Source: Eleftheria terrae (GTDB taxonomy: Bacteria > Pseudomonadota > Gammaproteobacteria > Burkholderiales > Burkholderiaceae_C). From it: 64,000 nucleotides of DNA. Positions 36,505 to 45,684 of this stretch are shown here, in pieces (position 1 is the first letter of the stretch; each line of letters starts with the position of its first letter). Position numbers and translations under genes: made by a program. The notes beneath the pieces are model-generated. The model made no database searches. It saw nothing but the letters and a program-made list of their open reading frames with translations, and was not told the DNA's origin. The stretch is taken from the NCBI RefSeq assembly GCF_030419005.1, contig NZ_CP106951.1:1612001-1676000 (forward strand), written 5' to 3'.

Positions 36505-36974
36505 CGGCGACGCCACTCCCCCTGCCGGCCCACCTCGATCACGCGGGCATTGCCGCCCTGGTGCCGCATGCCGGCAGCATGTGCCTGCTCGAACGCCTGC
36601 TGTCCTGCGATGCCGAACGCATCCGCTGCGAGGCCGGCAACCACCGCCGCCCCGACCATCCGCTGCGCAGCGCCAGCGGGCTGCTGGCCAGCGCCGCCAT
36701 CGAGTACGCGGCGCAGGCCATGGCCCTGCATGGTGCCCTGCTGGCCCGCGCCGCCGGTGGCACGGCCCGACCCGGCTTCCTGGCCAGCGCCCGCAGTGTG
36801 CAGTGGCACCGCCTGCGGCTCGACGACCTGCCCGGCCCGCTCGAAGTGGAGGCGATCCGCCAGGCCGGCGACGAGCGCCAGATCCTCTACGCCTTCAGCG
36901 TGCGCCATGCCGGCGAGCCGGTGGCCGAGGGCCGCGCCGCCGTCGTGCTCGACACGCCCCTGCCGCTGCCCTGA
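36501..36974 (+). CDS. Hotdog-fold dehydratase subunit (ApeP-like)
   Basis: The 157-residue hotdog protein keeps the FabZ-type VPHAGSMCLLERLLS motif with a candidate catalytic histidine at about residue 23 and the AIEYAAQAMALHG helix with the catalytic Glu. It lacks the GHFPGxP loop that is found in the ApeI-like protein at 28489-28812. The two are expected to form the heteromeric aryl polyene dehydratase. The ATG at 36501 overlaps the chain-length-factor stop by 4 nt. Confidence 0.82.
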   Translation: MTATPLPLPAHLDHAGIAALVPHAGSMCLLERLLSCDAERIRCEAGNHRRPDHPLRSASGLLASAAIEYAAQAMALHGALLARAAGGTARPGFLASARSVQWHRLRLDDLPGPLEVEAIRQAGDERQILYAFSVRHAGEPVAEGRAAVVLDTPLPLP

Positions 36975-37013
36975 AGCCAGCCGGCCACCCTGTCTGCGCA
37001 ACCGCCCCTCACC

Positions 37014-37751
37014 ATGACCGCTCCCCTTCCCCCCAAGCGCGCGCTCGTCACCGGCGCCAGCGGCGAACTCGGCAGCGCCATTGCCCGCCGGCTGGCGCGC
37101 GAGGGCGCCCATGTCATCGTGCATGCCAACTCGCGACTGGAGGCGGCCGAGCAGCTGGCCGCCGAGCTGTGTGCCGCAGGCCACTCGGCCGAGGCCGTCG
37201 CCTTCGACGTGACCGACCGCGCCGCCGCCCATGCGGCGATCGACGCCCTGCTGCAGGCCGGGCCGGTGCAGATCCTCGTCAACAACGCCGGGCTGCACGA
37301 CGACGCCGTCTTTCCGGCGCTGCGAGAGGCGCAATGGCAGCGGGTGCTCGACGTCTCGCTGAACGGCTTCTATCACGTCACCCAGCCGCTCATGATGCCG
37401 ATGATCCGCACCCGCTGGGGCCGGGTCATCAACATCTCCTCGGTGGCCGGCGTGGCCGGCAACCGCGGGCAGGTGAACTACGCGGCAGCCAAGGGCGCGC
37501 TCAACAGCGCCACCAAGGCCTTGTCGCTGGAGGTGGCCAGCCGCGGCATCACCGTCAACGCGGTGGCGCCGGGCATCATCCAGTCGCCGATGGCCGACGC
37601 GGTCTTCGACGCCGCCACCATCGCCCAGCTGGTGCCCGCCAAGCGCGCCGGCACGCCGGAGGAAGTGGCGGCGCTGGTCGCCTTCCTGGCCGGCCCCGAG
37701 GCCGGCTACATCACCGGGCAGGTGCTGTCCATCAACGGCGGCATGGTCTGA
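37014..37751 (+). CDS. 3-oxoacyl-ACP reductase, FabG-like (ApeQ-like)
   Basis: The 245-residue short-chain dehydrogenase has the nucleotide-binding VTGASGELGSAIA near residue 12 and the Ser-Tyr-Lys triad (INISSVAG ... NYAAAKGAL). The NNAGLHDD segment is typical of FabG. It would reduce the 3-oxo group in each elongation cycle of the polyene. It lies 39 nt after the ApeP-like gene and is the last gene of the operon. A general fatty-acid role is possible but location argues for the pigment. Confidence 0.87.
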   Translation: MTAPLPPKRALVTGASGELGSAIARRLAREGAHVIVHANSRLEAAEQLAAELCAAGHSAEAVAFDVTDRAAAHAAIDALLQAGPVQILVNNAGLHDDAVFPALREAQWQRVLDVSLNGFYHVTQPLMMPMIRTRWGRVINISSVAGVAGNRGQVNYAAAKGALNSATKALSLEVASRGITVNAVAPGIIQSPMADAVFDAATIAQLVPAKRAGTPEEVAALVAFLAGPEAGYITGQVLSINGGMV

Positions 37752-37779
37752 CGCCCGCGCGGCGCTGCCCGCAAGGACA

Positions 37780-37801
37780 GCCGGCGGCGGGCGCCGCCGG
37801 C
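37780..37801 (+). terminator. GC hairpin at the end of the pigment operon
   Basis: GCCGGCGGC pairs with GCCGCCGGC over a GGGC loop, 28 nt past the ketoreductase stop. No T-run follows, so it may slow polymerase or protect the 3' end rather than terminate alone. Confidence 0.35.
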
Positions 37802-37856
37802 ACGCCTCTCGCATTGGGCAAGGCTCCTCCGCTCAGGCGGATCCAGGAGGAGCACC

Positions 37857-39158
37857 ATGCAGACGTCCCATGTCCATGCCAGCGAGCAGCTGCTGTTCTT
37901 CACGCTGCTGCAGCTGCTCATCATCGTGCTGGCCGGCCGTCTTGGCGGCTCGGCCGCACAGAAGCTCGGCCAGGCCCGGGTGGTCGGCGAGATCGTCGTC
38001 GGCATCCTGCTCGGGCCGTCGCTGTTCGGGCTGCTGGCACCGGCGGCCTTCGGGCTCGTGTTTCGTTCGACCCCGCCGCTGCCGCTGGACCTGCTCTCGC
38101 AGGTCGGGCTGCTGCTGCTGATGTTCCAGATCGGGCTGGAGTTCGAGTTCAGCCATCTCGGCGAGCGCCGCAACCGCCGCGCCGTGCTCGGCGTGGCGCT
38201 GGCCGGCATCGCGGTGCCGTTCGTCCTGGGCCTCGGCTTTGCTCCGCTGGTGCCTGCCGCCTATGCCGGGCCCGCATCGTCGGCACAGTCCTTCGCGCTT
38301 TTCTTCGCCACCGCGCTGTCGATCACGGCGCTGCCGGTGCTGGGGCGCCTGCTGATGGAGTTCGGGCTGACACGCGCGCCGCTCGGCGTCATCGCGATCA
38401 GCGCGGCGGCCATCAACGATGTGGCCGGCTGGCTGTGCCTGGCGCTGGTGACGACACTGGCCAGCGCCCCCTTCGACGGCGGCCGGTTCGGCCTGCGGGT
38501 GGCGGCGGTGCTGGCCTTCGCCGCCGTGTGCTGGTGGGGCGTGCGGCCGCTGCTGGCGCGCTGGGTGGAAAGCCGCGTGGAGCGTGACGGCGAGCTGTCC
38601 GGGCAGGTCATGGGCGTGGTGCTGGCCGGCATCTTCGCCGGCGGCATGGCGACCTACGAGCTCGGCATCTTCGCGGTGTTCGGTGGCTTCATGCTGGGCG
38701 TGCTGCTGCACGACCGGGCCCGCTTCGCCGCCGCCTGGAAGGAGCGGGTCGGCCGTTTCGTAGACGTGTTCTTCCTGCCGGTCTTCTTTGCCTACACCGG
38801 GCTGCGCACCGACATCGGCTCGCTGGCCGACCGTGCCGCCTGGCTGTGGTGTGCCGCCGTGATCAGCATCGCCACGCTGGGCAAGTTCGGTGGCTGCTAC
38901 CTGGCGGCCCGGCTGGCCGGCCTGCGACGGGACGAGTCCCGGCTGCTGGGCGCCATGATGAACACGCGCGGCCTGATGGAGCTGGTGGTGCTGAACGTCG
39001 GCTACGACCTGCGGGTGATCGGCCCGCAGATGTTCACGATGCTGGTGCTGATGGCCATCGCCAGCACCGTGGCCACCAGCCCGCTGCTGCGCCGCTGGCT
39101 GCCGGCGCTGGGACTGTGGCAGCCGACGGTCAGAGCCGCCAGGCCGGCCCTGCGCTGA
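37857..39158 (+). CDS. CPA2 family cation:proton antiporter (KefB-like membrane domain)
   Basis: The 433-residue protein has about twelve hydrophobic helices and the Na+/H+ exchanger domain, including ALSITALPVLGRLLMEFGL, an ISAAAINDVAGW segment with the ion-site Asp, and ARLAGLRRDESRLLGAMMNTRGLMELV. No C-terminal RCK/TrkA-N domain is present, so it differs from KefB/KefC. A strong ribosome site (AGGAGGAG) precedes the ATG at 37857. It follows the pigment operon by 105 nt and could be read through from it, but a role in the pathway is not evident. Confidence 0.85.
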   Translation: MQTSHVHASEQLLFFTLLQLLIIVLAGRLGGSAAQKLGQARVVGEIVVGILLGPSLFGLLAPAAFGLVFRSTPPLPLDLLSQVGLLLLMFQIGLEFEFSHLGERRNRRAVLGVALAGIAVPFVLGLGFAPLVPAAYAGPASSAQSFALFFATALSITALPVLGRLLMEFGLTRAPLGVIAISAAAINDVAGWLCLALVTTLASAPFDGGRFGLRVAAVLAFAAVCWWGVRPLLARWVESRVERDGELSGQVMGVVLAGIFAGGMATYELGIFAVFGGFMLGVLLHDRARFAAAWKERVGRFVDVFFLPVFFAYTGLRTDIGSLADRAAWLWCAAVISIATLGKFGGCYLAARLAGLRRDESRLLGAMMNTRGLMELVVLNVGYDLRVIGPQMFTMLVLMAIASTVATSPLLRRWLPALGLWQPTVRAARPALR

Positions 39159-39861
39159 CGCCGGGCGCCGGCCGGCTTGTCCCCGCCGGCATGCACGTCT
39201 TGTCCGGTGCCGGCGGCTTCGATGCGACAGTGCGCCTGTTGCGAGTGCCATCGCCCCAGGGTCGGCCCATCGCCTCCGGGCGGCGGCCGGCCAGCCTGCT
39301 TCGCCTTCGGCGCGCCGCGGGACGCGCGGTGGTTTGCCGTCCGCACCAAACGCAGCCGCGCCGCAGCGCGGCCCCCTGGCCCTGTGGGAGGACCCATGGA
39401 CGTGCATCGCCGCCTTGCCTCCGTCGCGCCGCTGGACCCCAGCCTGCTGACCGGCTGTTTCGCCGACGAGCCGGCGCTCCCGCCATCACCGGCCTGCCGG
39501 CCGCGGCCGTGCGCGGGCCTTGCGTCTTCGGCGCAGGCCACCGGCCTGGCGCTCGAGCCGTGCGCGGCACCCGCCCGTGGCTGGCTCGGCTGGCTGCGGG
39601 CCCGCTGGCGCCGGCTGCCCCCGCCAACGCCGCCTGAGCCGCCGCCCCCTGGCGGCCTCGCGTCGCTGCGCGCCCCCGGGCACTTCGCACGAATAAGAAT
39701 CGTTATCATTGACGTCTTTCGTGCCGTGCCACCGACCCGGGGCGCGGCTTTTCTTCGACCGTGCTTGCCTTCCTTGGATGCCGCAAGCGATCCGCGCCAG
39801 CCACGCCCCGCTCCGGGTCCAGCCAGCCATGCGGATGTCCTGTTGCTAGGAGCATGGCCTC
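39159..39861. other. 703-nt intergenic stretch ahead of the siderophore receptor
   Basis: I see no convincing gene here. The stretch is very GC-rich and open in several frames; a plus-strand frame from an ATG at 39396 encodes Pro/Ala/Arg-rich low-complexity text and runs into the receptor gene, so it was not accepted. The only clear element is the Fur box at 39692-39710, in a short A/T-rich island. Confidence 0.6.
39692..39710. promoter_or_regulatory. Fur box upstream of the TonB receptor
   Basis: AATAAGAATCGTTATCATT matches the 19-bp Fur consensus well (A/T-rich inverted repeat with GAAT/ATTC-like and TTATCATT halves) and stands out from the surrounding GC-rich DNA. It lies 152 nt before the receptor start, so iron-dependent repression is expected. 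Confidence 0.8.
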
Positions 39862-42003
39862 ATGGCCTCACATCACCGGCTCAGCCTACTCACCGCCGCG
39901 ATCCTGCAAGCCACCAGCTGCGTGGCCCTGGCCCAGACCGCCGACCGTCCGCCCGCCGCCGACCGCGGCACCGAGCTGCCGGAAGTGCGGGTGCGTGCCA
40001 CTGCGGTGCGCGAAACCGCCACCGGGCCGGTGACCGGCTACCGGGCCACCCGCAGCGCCACCGCCACCAAAACCGACACGCCCTTGCAGGAAGTGCCGCA
40101 ATCGGTGAGCGTGATCGGCGCCGAGCAGATCCGCGACCAGAACGCCCAGACGCTGCAGGAAGTGCTGCGCTACACCGCCGGCGTGACGGCCGATGTCTAC
40201 GGCCTCGACAACCGCGGCGACTGGTTCATGATGCGCGGCGGCAGCGAAGGCTCCATCCTGCTCGACGGCCTGCGCCTGCCGCTGACCGGGTACTACGGGG
40301 TGGTGCGCAATGAACCCTATGCGTTCGAGCGCATCGAGGTGCTGCGCGGGCCGGCGTCGGTGATGAGCGGCGAGAACGGCCCGGGCGGCGTGGTCAACCT
40401 CGTCTCCAAGCGGCCACAGGCCCAGCCGCAGCGTGAGATCCAGGTGCAACTGGGCAACCACGACCACAAGCAACTGGCCGCCGACCTCACCGGGCCGCTC
40501 AACGAGGACGCCACCCTGCTGTACCGGCTGGTGGCGCTGACGCGCGACAGCGGCACCCAGGTGCAGTACGCCGACATGGAGCGCCAGTACGTGGCTCCGT
40601 CCCTGACCTGGCAAGCGGCCCCCGGCACCCGGCTGACCGCCTATCTGCAGTACCAGCGGGACCGCAGCGGCAACACCGAGGGCTTCTTCCCGCTGGAAGG
40701 CACGCTCCATCCCGGGCCGCAAGGCAAGATCCCGCTGGAGCGCTTCGTCAGCGAGCCGGGGTGGGACACCTATGGCGGCCGGCGCTGGCGCCTGGGCTAT
40801 GAGCTGGAGCACCGCCTGAATGACCAATGGACGCTGCGCCACCACCTGCGCCATGACGACGTGGAAGGCAAGCTGCGCAGCATGTATGCCGACTACACCA
40901 CCGGCTTCCTGGCCGACGACCGCTCGCTCGGCCGCCTCTGGTACGCCACCGACGACGACAGCCGCATCACCAACGGCGACCTGCTGCTGGAAGGCCGGCT
41001 GCGGGCGGGTGACGTGCAGCACACCCTGCTGCTGGGCGTCGACGTGATGCGCTCGCGCATGTCCCGGCTCTACTGGGCCGGCGCGGCCACGCCGCTGGAC
41101 GTCTACACCCCGGTGTACGGCCGCTTCACCCCGCCGGCACTGAGCGCCGACAGCGCCCTGCCCGGCAGCTCCGGCACCACGCGCACCCGCCAGTACGGCC
41201 TGCTGCTGCAGGACCAGATGAAGTTCGGCCAGCGCTGGGTGGTGGTGGCCGGCCTGCGCCGCGACCGGGTGAAGACCGAGCTGAGCCCGTCCACCAACCA
41301 GGACGTCAATGAGCAGGCCTGGACCAAGAACCTGGGCGTGGTCTACCTGGCCGACCATGGCTGGGCGCCGTATGCCAGCTACGGCGAGTCCTTCCAGCCG
41401 GTGCCGGGCTTCAACAAGAGCGGCAGCTTCAAGCCCAAGCGTGGCAAGCAGGTCGAGCTGGGTGTGAAGTGGGAACCCACCGACGCTCGCATGAGCGCCA
41501 CCGCCGCCGTGTACACCGCGAAGGAGACCAACCGCACCATGCCGGACCCGGCCGACCCCACCAACCAGCTGCAGCGCGGCGAGGTGGCGGTCAAGGGCCT
41601 GGAGCTGTCCTTCACCGGCCGCGTGCAGTCGTGGGAGCTGATCGGCGCCTTCACCCGCACCCACACGCGCGACAAGGCGACCGACACGCGCCTGCCCAAC
41701 GTGCCCGAGCACAATGCCTCGCTCTGGGCGGTGCACCACTTCGCGGCCATGGGCGTGCCGGGCGCGAAGGCCGGCTTCGGCGTGCGCCGGCTCGGCAAGA
41801 CCTCGGATGGCAGCGACACGCTCTCGACGCCAGCGGTGACGCTGTTCGACGCCATGGTCTCGCTCGAACGCGGCAACTGGACCTATGCACTGAACGCCAC
41901 CAACCTGACCGACAAGACCTACTTCGCCGCTTGCCTGGATCGCGGCGATTGCTGGTACGGCACCAAGCGCAAGCTGGTGGGTACGGTGAGCTACCGCTTC
42001 TGA
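39862..42003 (+). CDS. TonB-dependent siderophore receptor
   Basis: The 713-residue outer-membrane receptor has a signal peptide ([19 protein letters not shown], cleavage about residue 25), a plug domain (about 65-185) with the siderophore-receptor signature [19 protein letters not shown] and [27 protein letters not shown], and a 22-strand barrel ending in phenylalanine (GTVSYRF). It belongs to the FhuA/FoxA/FpvA-like hydroxamate-receptor group; the ligand is unknown. No N-terminal signalling extension or FecI/FecR genes are nearby. It is preceded by a Fur box, so it is probably iron-repressed. No siderophore synthesis genes are in the window. Confidence 0.93.
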   Translation: MASHHRLSLLTAAILQATSCVALAQTADRPPAADRGTELPEVRVRATAVRETATGPVTGYRATRSATATKTDTPLQEVPQSVSVIGAEQIRDQNAQTLQEVLRYTAGVTADVYGLDNRGDWFMMRGGSEGSILLDGLRLPLTGYYGVVRNEPYAFERIEVLRGPASVMSGENGPGGVVNLVSKRPQAQPQREIQVQLGNHDHKQLAADLTGPLNEDATLLYRLVALTRDSGTQVQYADMERQYVAPSLTWQAAPGTRLTAYLQYQRDRSGNTEGFFPLEGTLHPGPQGKIPLERFVSEPGWDTYGGRRWRLGYELEHRLNDQWTLRHHLRHDDVEGKLRSMYADYTTGFLADDRSLGRLWYATDDDSRITNGDLLLEGRLRAGDVQHTLLLGVDVMRSRMSRLYWAGAATPLDVYTPVYGRFTPPALSADSALPGSSGTTRTRQYGLLLQDQMKFGQRWVVVAGLRRDRVKTELSPSTNQDVNEQAWTKNLGVVYLADHGWAPYASYGESFQPVPGFNKSGSFKPKRGKQVELGVKWEPTDARMSATAAVYTAKETNRTMPDPADPTNQLQRGEVAVKGLELSFTGRVQSWELIGAFTRTHTRDKATDTRLPNVPEHNASLWAVHHFAAMGVPGAKAGFGVRRLGKTSDGSDTLSTPAVTLFDAMVSLERGNWTYALNATNLTDKTYFAACLDRGDCWYGTKRKLVGTVSYRF

Positions 42004-42317
42004 GGCCGGCGCGGCTCGCTGCCGCATCAAGTGCCGCGAGGCAGGCCGGGCCGGTGCCTGGCCTGCCGACCGCGCAGCCCGCTGGTCCGCGGCGCCCACC
42101 TTGCCGCGGCTGCGGGGACGATGGCGCCAAGAACGCCTGCACACTCCCTACCAGGCAAGGCCTTGCGACCCAGGCGCGCGTGCGAACTCGGCCCGCCTTC
42201 CGCACGCCCGCCCTGGCATGGGTGCGTTCGCGCCACCCGAGGGCCTGCCGCTCGCCCGCTCAGCGCGCCCCTACGCAAAATCCACATCGGGCCGCGCGAA
42301 CCCGGCGCTTAGAGTCG
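42004..42317. other. 314-nt spacer between receptor and dctA
   Basis: No gene, clear promoter or terminator is recognised. Short GC-rich hairpins are possible. It lacks the A/T-rich islands seen at other promoters in this window, so the dctA promoter could not be located. Confidence 0.5.
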
Positions 42318-43715
42318 ATGCAAACCTTCCTCCCTACATCGATGATGAGTCCTTCCACAAGCGGGCTTACCCCAGCCTCTGCGCCCACCCGTCGGCCGTT
42401 CTACCGCATCCTCTACGTCCAGGTCCTGTTCGCCATTGCGCTGGGCGTCGCGCTCGGGCACTTCTGGCCGTCGCTGGGTGAATCGATGAAGCCGCTGGGC
42501 GACGGCTTCATCCGCCTGATCAAGATGATCATCGCGCCCATCATCTTCTGCACCGTGGTGCTGGGCATCGCCGGCATGGAGAACATGAAGAAGGTCGGCA
42601 AGACCGGCGGCATGGCCCTGCTCTACTTCGAGATCATGAGCACGGTGGCGCTGGTCATCGGCCTGGTGGTGGTGAACCTGGTGCAGCCGGGAGCTGGCAT
42701 GCACGTGGACGCGGCGTCGCTGGACACCAAGTCGGTGGCCGCCTATGTCGGCCCGGGCAAGATGGCCAGCACCACCGAGTTCCTGCTCAACGTCATCCCC
42801 AACAACGTGGTGGAGGCCTTCGCCAAGGGCGACATCCTGCAGGTCCTGCTGTTCTCGGTGCTGTTCGGCTTCGCGCTGCAGAAGTTCGGCGGGCGGGACA
42901 ACATGGTCTACCAGCTGATCGACCGCCTCTCGCACGTGCTGTTCGCCATCGTCGGCATCATCATGAAGGTGGCGCCGATCGGCGCCTTCGGCGCCATGGC
43001 CTTCACCATCGGCAAGTACGGGGTCGATACGCTGCTGTCGCTGGCCCACCTGATGGCGGCCTTCTACATCACCTGCCTGTTGTTCATCTTCGGCGTGCTG
43101 GGCGCGGTGGCCCGGGCGCACGGTTTCTCGATCTGGCGTTTCGTGCGCTTCATCCGCGAAGAGCTGCTGATCGTGCTCGGCACCTCCTCCAGCGAGAGCG
43201 TGCTGCCCAAGCTGATCCACAAGCTCGAACACGCCGGCGCGCACAAGTCGGTGGTGGGCCTGGTGGTGCCCACCGGCTATTCCTTCAACCTCGACGGCAC
43301 CTCCATCTACCTGACGATGGCCGCCGTCTTCATCGCCCAGGCGACCGACACACCCATGACGCTGGTGCAGCAGCTGACCTTGCTCGCGGTGCTGCTGCTG
43401 ACGAGCAAGGGCGCGGCCGGCGTCACCGGCAGCGGCTTCATCGTGCTGGCGGCCACGCTGTCGGCGGTGGGCCATGTGCCGGTGGCCGGCGTGGCCCTGA
43501 TCCTCGGTGTCGACCGCTTCATGAGCGAAGCCCGTGCGCTGACCAACCTCATCGGCAACGGCGTCGCCACGCTGGTGGTGGCCAAGTGGTGCGGCCAGCT
43601 CGACGAGCAGCGCCTGCAGGACGTGCTGCGCGGCGAAGAGGCGCCGACGGCTGCGGCCGTGGCAGCCCCCCAGGCACCGCAGGGCCACGCCCAGGGCGCC
43701 GGCCCCTCACGCTGA
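42318..43715 (+). CDS. dctA: C4-dicarboxylate transporter DctA
   Basis: The 465-residue DAACS-family symporter imports succinate, fumarate and malate with protons or sodium. The re-entrant loop motif [12 protein letters not shown], the helix-7 motif [25 protein letters not shown] and the C-terminal [22 protein letters not shown] are intact. The C-terminus ends in an Ala/Gln/Gly-rich tail. I chose the ATG at 42318 (MQTFLPTS); ATGs at 42342 and 42345 would shorten a poorly conserved N-terminus, and no ribosome site decides. The gene converges with the DUF1294 gene and overlaps it by 9 nt. Confidence 0.93.
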   Translation: MQTFLPTSMMSPSTSGLTPASAPTRRPFYRILYVQVLFAIALGVALGHFWPSLGESMKPLGDGFIRLIKMIIAPIIFCTVVLGIAGMENMKKVGKTGGMALLYFEIMSTVALVIGLVVVNLVQPGAGMHVDAASLDTKSVAAYVGPGKMASTTEFLLNVIPNNVVEAFAKGDILQVLLFSVLFGFALQKFGGRDNMVYQLIDRLSHVLFAIVGIIMKVAPIGAFGAMAFTIGKYGVDTLLSLAHLMAAFYITCLLFIFGVLGAVARAHGFSIWRFVRFIREELLIVLGTSSSESVLPKLIHKLEHAGAHKSVVGLVVPTGYSFNLDGTSIYLTMAAVFIAQATDTPMTLVQQLTLLAVLLLTSKGAAGVTGSGFIVLAATLSAVGHVPVAGVALILGVDRFMSEARALTNLIGNGVATLVVAKWCGQLDEQRLQDVLRGEEAPTAAAVAAPQAPQGHAQGAGPSR

Positions 43716-44108
43716 AGCGACGGCAGCGCGCGCCAGCAGCGCGCACAGCGCCAGGAACAGGCCGATGTTGAGCGCCACCGTGGCCCAGAAGACACGCCGG
43801 AATGCGGCCTTGCTGGACTTGTGGCGCAGGCCCTGCTGGGCCGCGATGGCGCCGGGCCAGCCCCCCAGCAGGCCGAGCAGCAACAGGGTGCGCTCGGGCG
43901 TGCGCCGCCGCCCGTGCACCGCCGCGCGCTTGTCGAGCGCATAGGCGGCGAAACACACCACGCTTGCAGCCAGGTAGGCCGGCAGCACCAGCGCCGGCAC
44001 TCCCCAGAAGGCCTGCGCCCCCCGGTAGGCCAGCGCGAACACGGCCAGCGCGCCGTAGCCGGCAGCCGGTGCGGCAGCAGGCGGCGGCGCCCGGCGTCGC
44101 GCCGCCAC
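43707..44108 (-). CDS. DUF1294 membrane protein lacking its cold-shock domain
   Basis: The product keeps the DUF1294 membrane domain ([25 protein letters not shown], then [38 protein letters not shown]). Homologues in Burkholderiales usually carry an N-terminal cold-shock RNA-binding domain of about 70 residues. Here that domain is missing: upstream in frame one finds only a basic stretch resembling its end, and then the 3' end of the glycosyltransferase gene. There is no ATG; the GTG at 44108 is a guess giving 133 residues, without a ribosome site. It overlaps dctA by 9 nt at the 3' end. It may be a truncated but translated remnant or a pseudogene. Confidence 0.6.
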   Translation of the reverse strand: MAARRRAPPPAAAPAAGYGALAVFALAYRGAQAFWGVPALVLPAYLAASVVCFAAYALDKRAAVHGRRRTPERTLLLLGLLGGWPGAIAAQQGLRHKSSKAAFRRVFWATVALNIGLFLALCALLARAAVASA

Positions 44109-44164
44109 CGGTGCTTGCAGCGCGGCCTTGGCGCGGCGCTCGCCGGCGCGGGGGGCGCCGGCCT

Positions 44165-44944
44165 TCAAGCCTGGAAGGGCGGCCGGCCCGCCCGCCGGCG
44201 CGCCAGCAGCAGCGGCAGGCGCAGCAGGAAGCCCAGCATCAGCCGCGTGTGCATCCATGTCAGCAGCAGGTTGTCGCGCCCGTAGTGGAAATGCGAGACG
44301 CCGCCTTCCTCCGGCCGCAGGTACTTGACCGGCGCGTCCAGGTTGAGCGGCTTCACGCCGCGCCAGGCCAGCCGCACCACCGCCTCGGTGTCGAAGTCGA
44401 AGCGCCGCATCCAGGGCTGGCCCTGCATCACCTGGATCAGCGCGTCGACCGGGTACACCCGGAAGCCATACAACGAGTCGGCCACGCCGGCGCCCAGGGT
44501 CTCGAGGTTGGTCCACCAGTTGGAGATGCGGCGTCCCCGCACGCGCAGCAGCGGCGCACTGGCGTCGAAGATGGGCCGGCCCAGCACCATGGTGTCCGGC
44601 CGCCCGGCCGAGGCCTGCATGAAGCGCGGAATCAGCTCGGCCGGGTGCTGGCCATCGGAATCCATCGTCAGCGCATGCGTGTAGCCCTCGGCCCGGGCCG
44701 CGTGCAGGCCGAGCAGCACCGCGGCGCCCTTGCCCCGGTTCTGCGGCAGCAGCAGCACCCGCAGGTCGGGGTCTTCGGCGGCCATGCGCTGCAGGCCTTC
44801 GGCGGTGCCGTCGGTGCTGCCGTCGACCACCACCCACACCGGCGACCAGTGGGCACGCGCGGCGCGCACCGTCTCGTACACCTTCGGGCCGGTGTTGTAG
44901 CTCGGGATGATGACCGCATGGCGCGGGGCGGCGACGCTGCTCAT
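44165..44944 (-). CDS. Family 2 glycosyltransferase (polyprenyl-phosphate mannosyltransferase-like)
   Basis: The 259-residue GT-A enzyme shows AVIIPSYNTGPKV, VVVDGSTDGTAEGL and the DxD-type metal site MDSDGQHP near residue 95, then a C-terminal hydrophobic segment (LLLTWMHTRLMLGFLLRLPLLL) that probably touches the membrane. Glycosyltransferases of this type accompany acyltransferases in aryl polyene and xanthomonadin loci. Its start overlaps the acyltransferase stop by 4 nt. It is the last intact gene of the minus-strand chorismatase operon. Confidence 0.87.
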   Translation of the reverse strand: MSSVAAPRHAVIIPSYNTGPKVYETVRAARAHWSPVWVVVDGSTDGTAEGLQRMAAEDPDLRVLLLPQNRGKGAAVLLGLHAARAEGYTHALTMDSDGQHPAELIPRFMQASAGRPDTMVLGRPIFDASAPLLRVRGRRISNWWTNLETLGAGVADSLYGFRVYPVDALIQVMQGQPWMRRFDFDTEAVVRLAWRGVKPLNLDAPVKYLRPEEGGVSHFHYGRDNLLLTWMHTRLMLGFLLRLPLLLARRRAGRPPFQA

Positions 44945-45669
44945 GGCTGCAGCTCCTTCCTGAAGTAGTCTTCCAGCTCGGCCAGCGCCGCCTGGTGGTC
45001 GGCCCGCGGCTCGAAGCGCCGGCCCAGGCGCAGCCGGAACACGACGGGCGTGGCCGGCAGCTTCCAGATCGGCCAGCCCTTGCCGAGGTAGGGGGAGTCG
45101 GTCTCGATGAAGACGGTCTGGATCGGCACCTCGGCCTTGTGCGCGATCAGCGTGATGCCGGGCCGGAACGCGTTCAGCGGCGCCTGCTCGGTGCGCGTGC
45201 CTTCCGGAAACAGCACCAGCTGGCCACCTTGCTGCAGGCTCTCGACCGCGCAGCGCACCATCTTGCGCGGCGAGTCATTGCAGATGTAGCGCGCCAGGCG
45301 CGCACCCGCGCCAAGAAAGATGTTGCGCACCAGCGCCGCCTTCATGATGCAGACGCTGCGTGGCAGCTGCGCGACGATGAGCAGCGCATCGACCATGCTG
45401 GGATGGTTGGCCGCGATGATCAATCCGCCCGGCACATCACGCAGCGCAGCCAGCGCCTCGGTGTCGATGCGCATCAGCCCGCTGGCCCGCGCACAGGCCC
45501 AGTAGAAGCGGTAGCCATAGGCGATGCCGGCACGGCCGACCGCAGCGCCGCGGCCCTCGGGCAGCAGCGGATGCAGCAGGAAGGCCAGCGTGTTCCAGGC
45601 CAGCGAGATCAGGCCCAGCCACAGCAGCAGCACCCAGAGCCACGCAGTGAGCAGCGCGCGCGCCAGCAT
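44941..45669 (-). CDS. PlsC-type 1-acylglycerol-3-phosphate acyltransferase family protein
   Basis: The 242-residue membrane-associated acyltransferase has an N-terminal hydrophobic helix (ALLTAWLWVLLLWLGLISLAW), the H-x4-D motif in AANHPSMVDALL near residue 88, and the substrate motif FPEGTRT near residue 157. It lies 15 nt after the MipA/OmpV gene and overlaps the glycosyltransferase by 4 nt. It may attach the polyene or a fatty acid to a glycerol or sugar moiety. A housekeeping PlsC is normally longer-conserved and located elsewhere, so a specialised role is likely. Confidence 0.86.
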   Translation of the reverse strand: MLARALLTAWLWVLLLWLGLISLAWNTLAFLLHPLLPEGRGAAVGRAGIAYGYRFYWACARASGLMRIDTEALAALRDVPGGLIIAANHPSMVDALLIVAQLPRSVCIMKAALVRNIFLGAGARLARYICNDSPRKMVRCAVESLQQGGQLVLFPEGTRTEQAPLNAFRPGITLIAHKAEVPIQTVFIETDSPYLGKGWPIWKLPATPVVFRLRLGRRFEPRADHQAALAELEDYFRKELQP

Positions 45670-45684
45670 CGCTTGGATTCGGCT

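Noticed and set aside
39396..39861. Possible small gene with start ATG at 39396 upstream of the receptor
   Set aside because: Pro/Arg/Ala-rich without family match, runs into the receptor gene in another frame, and covers the Fur box.
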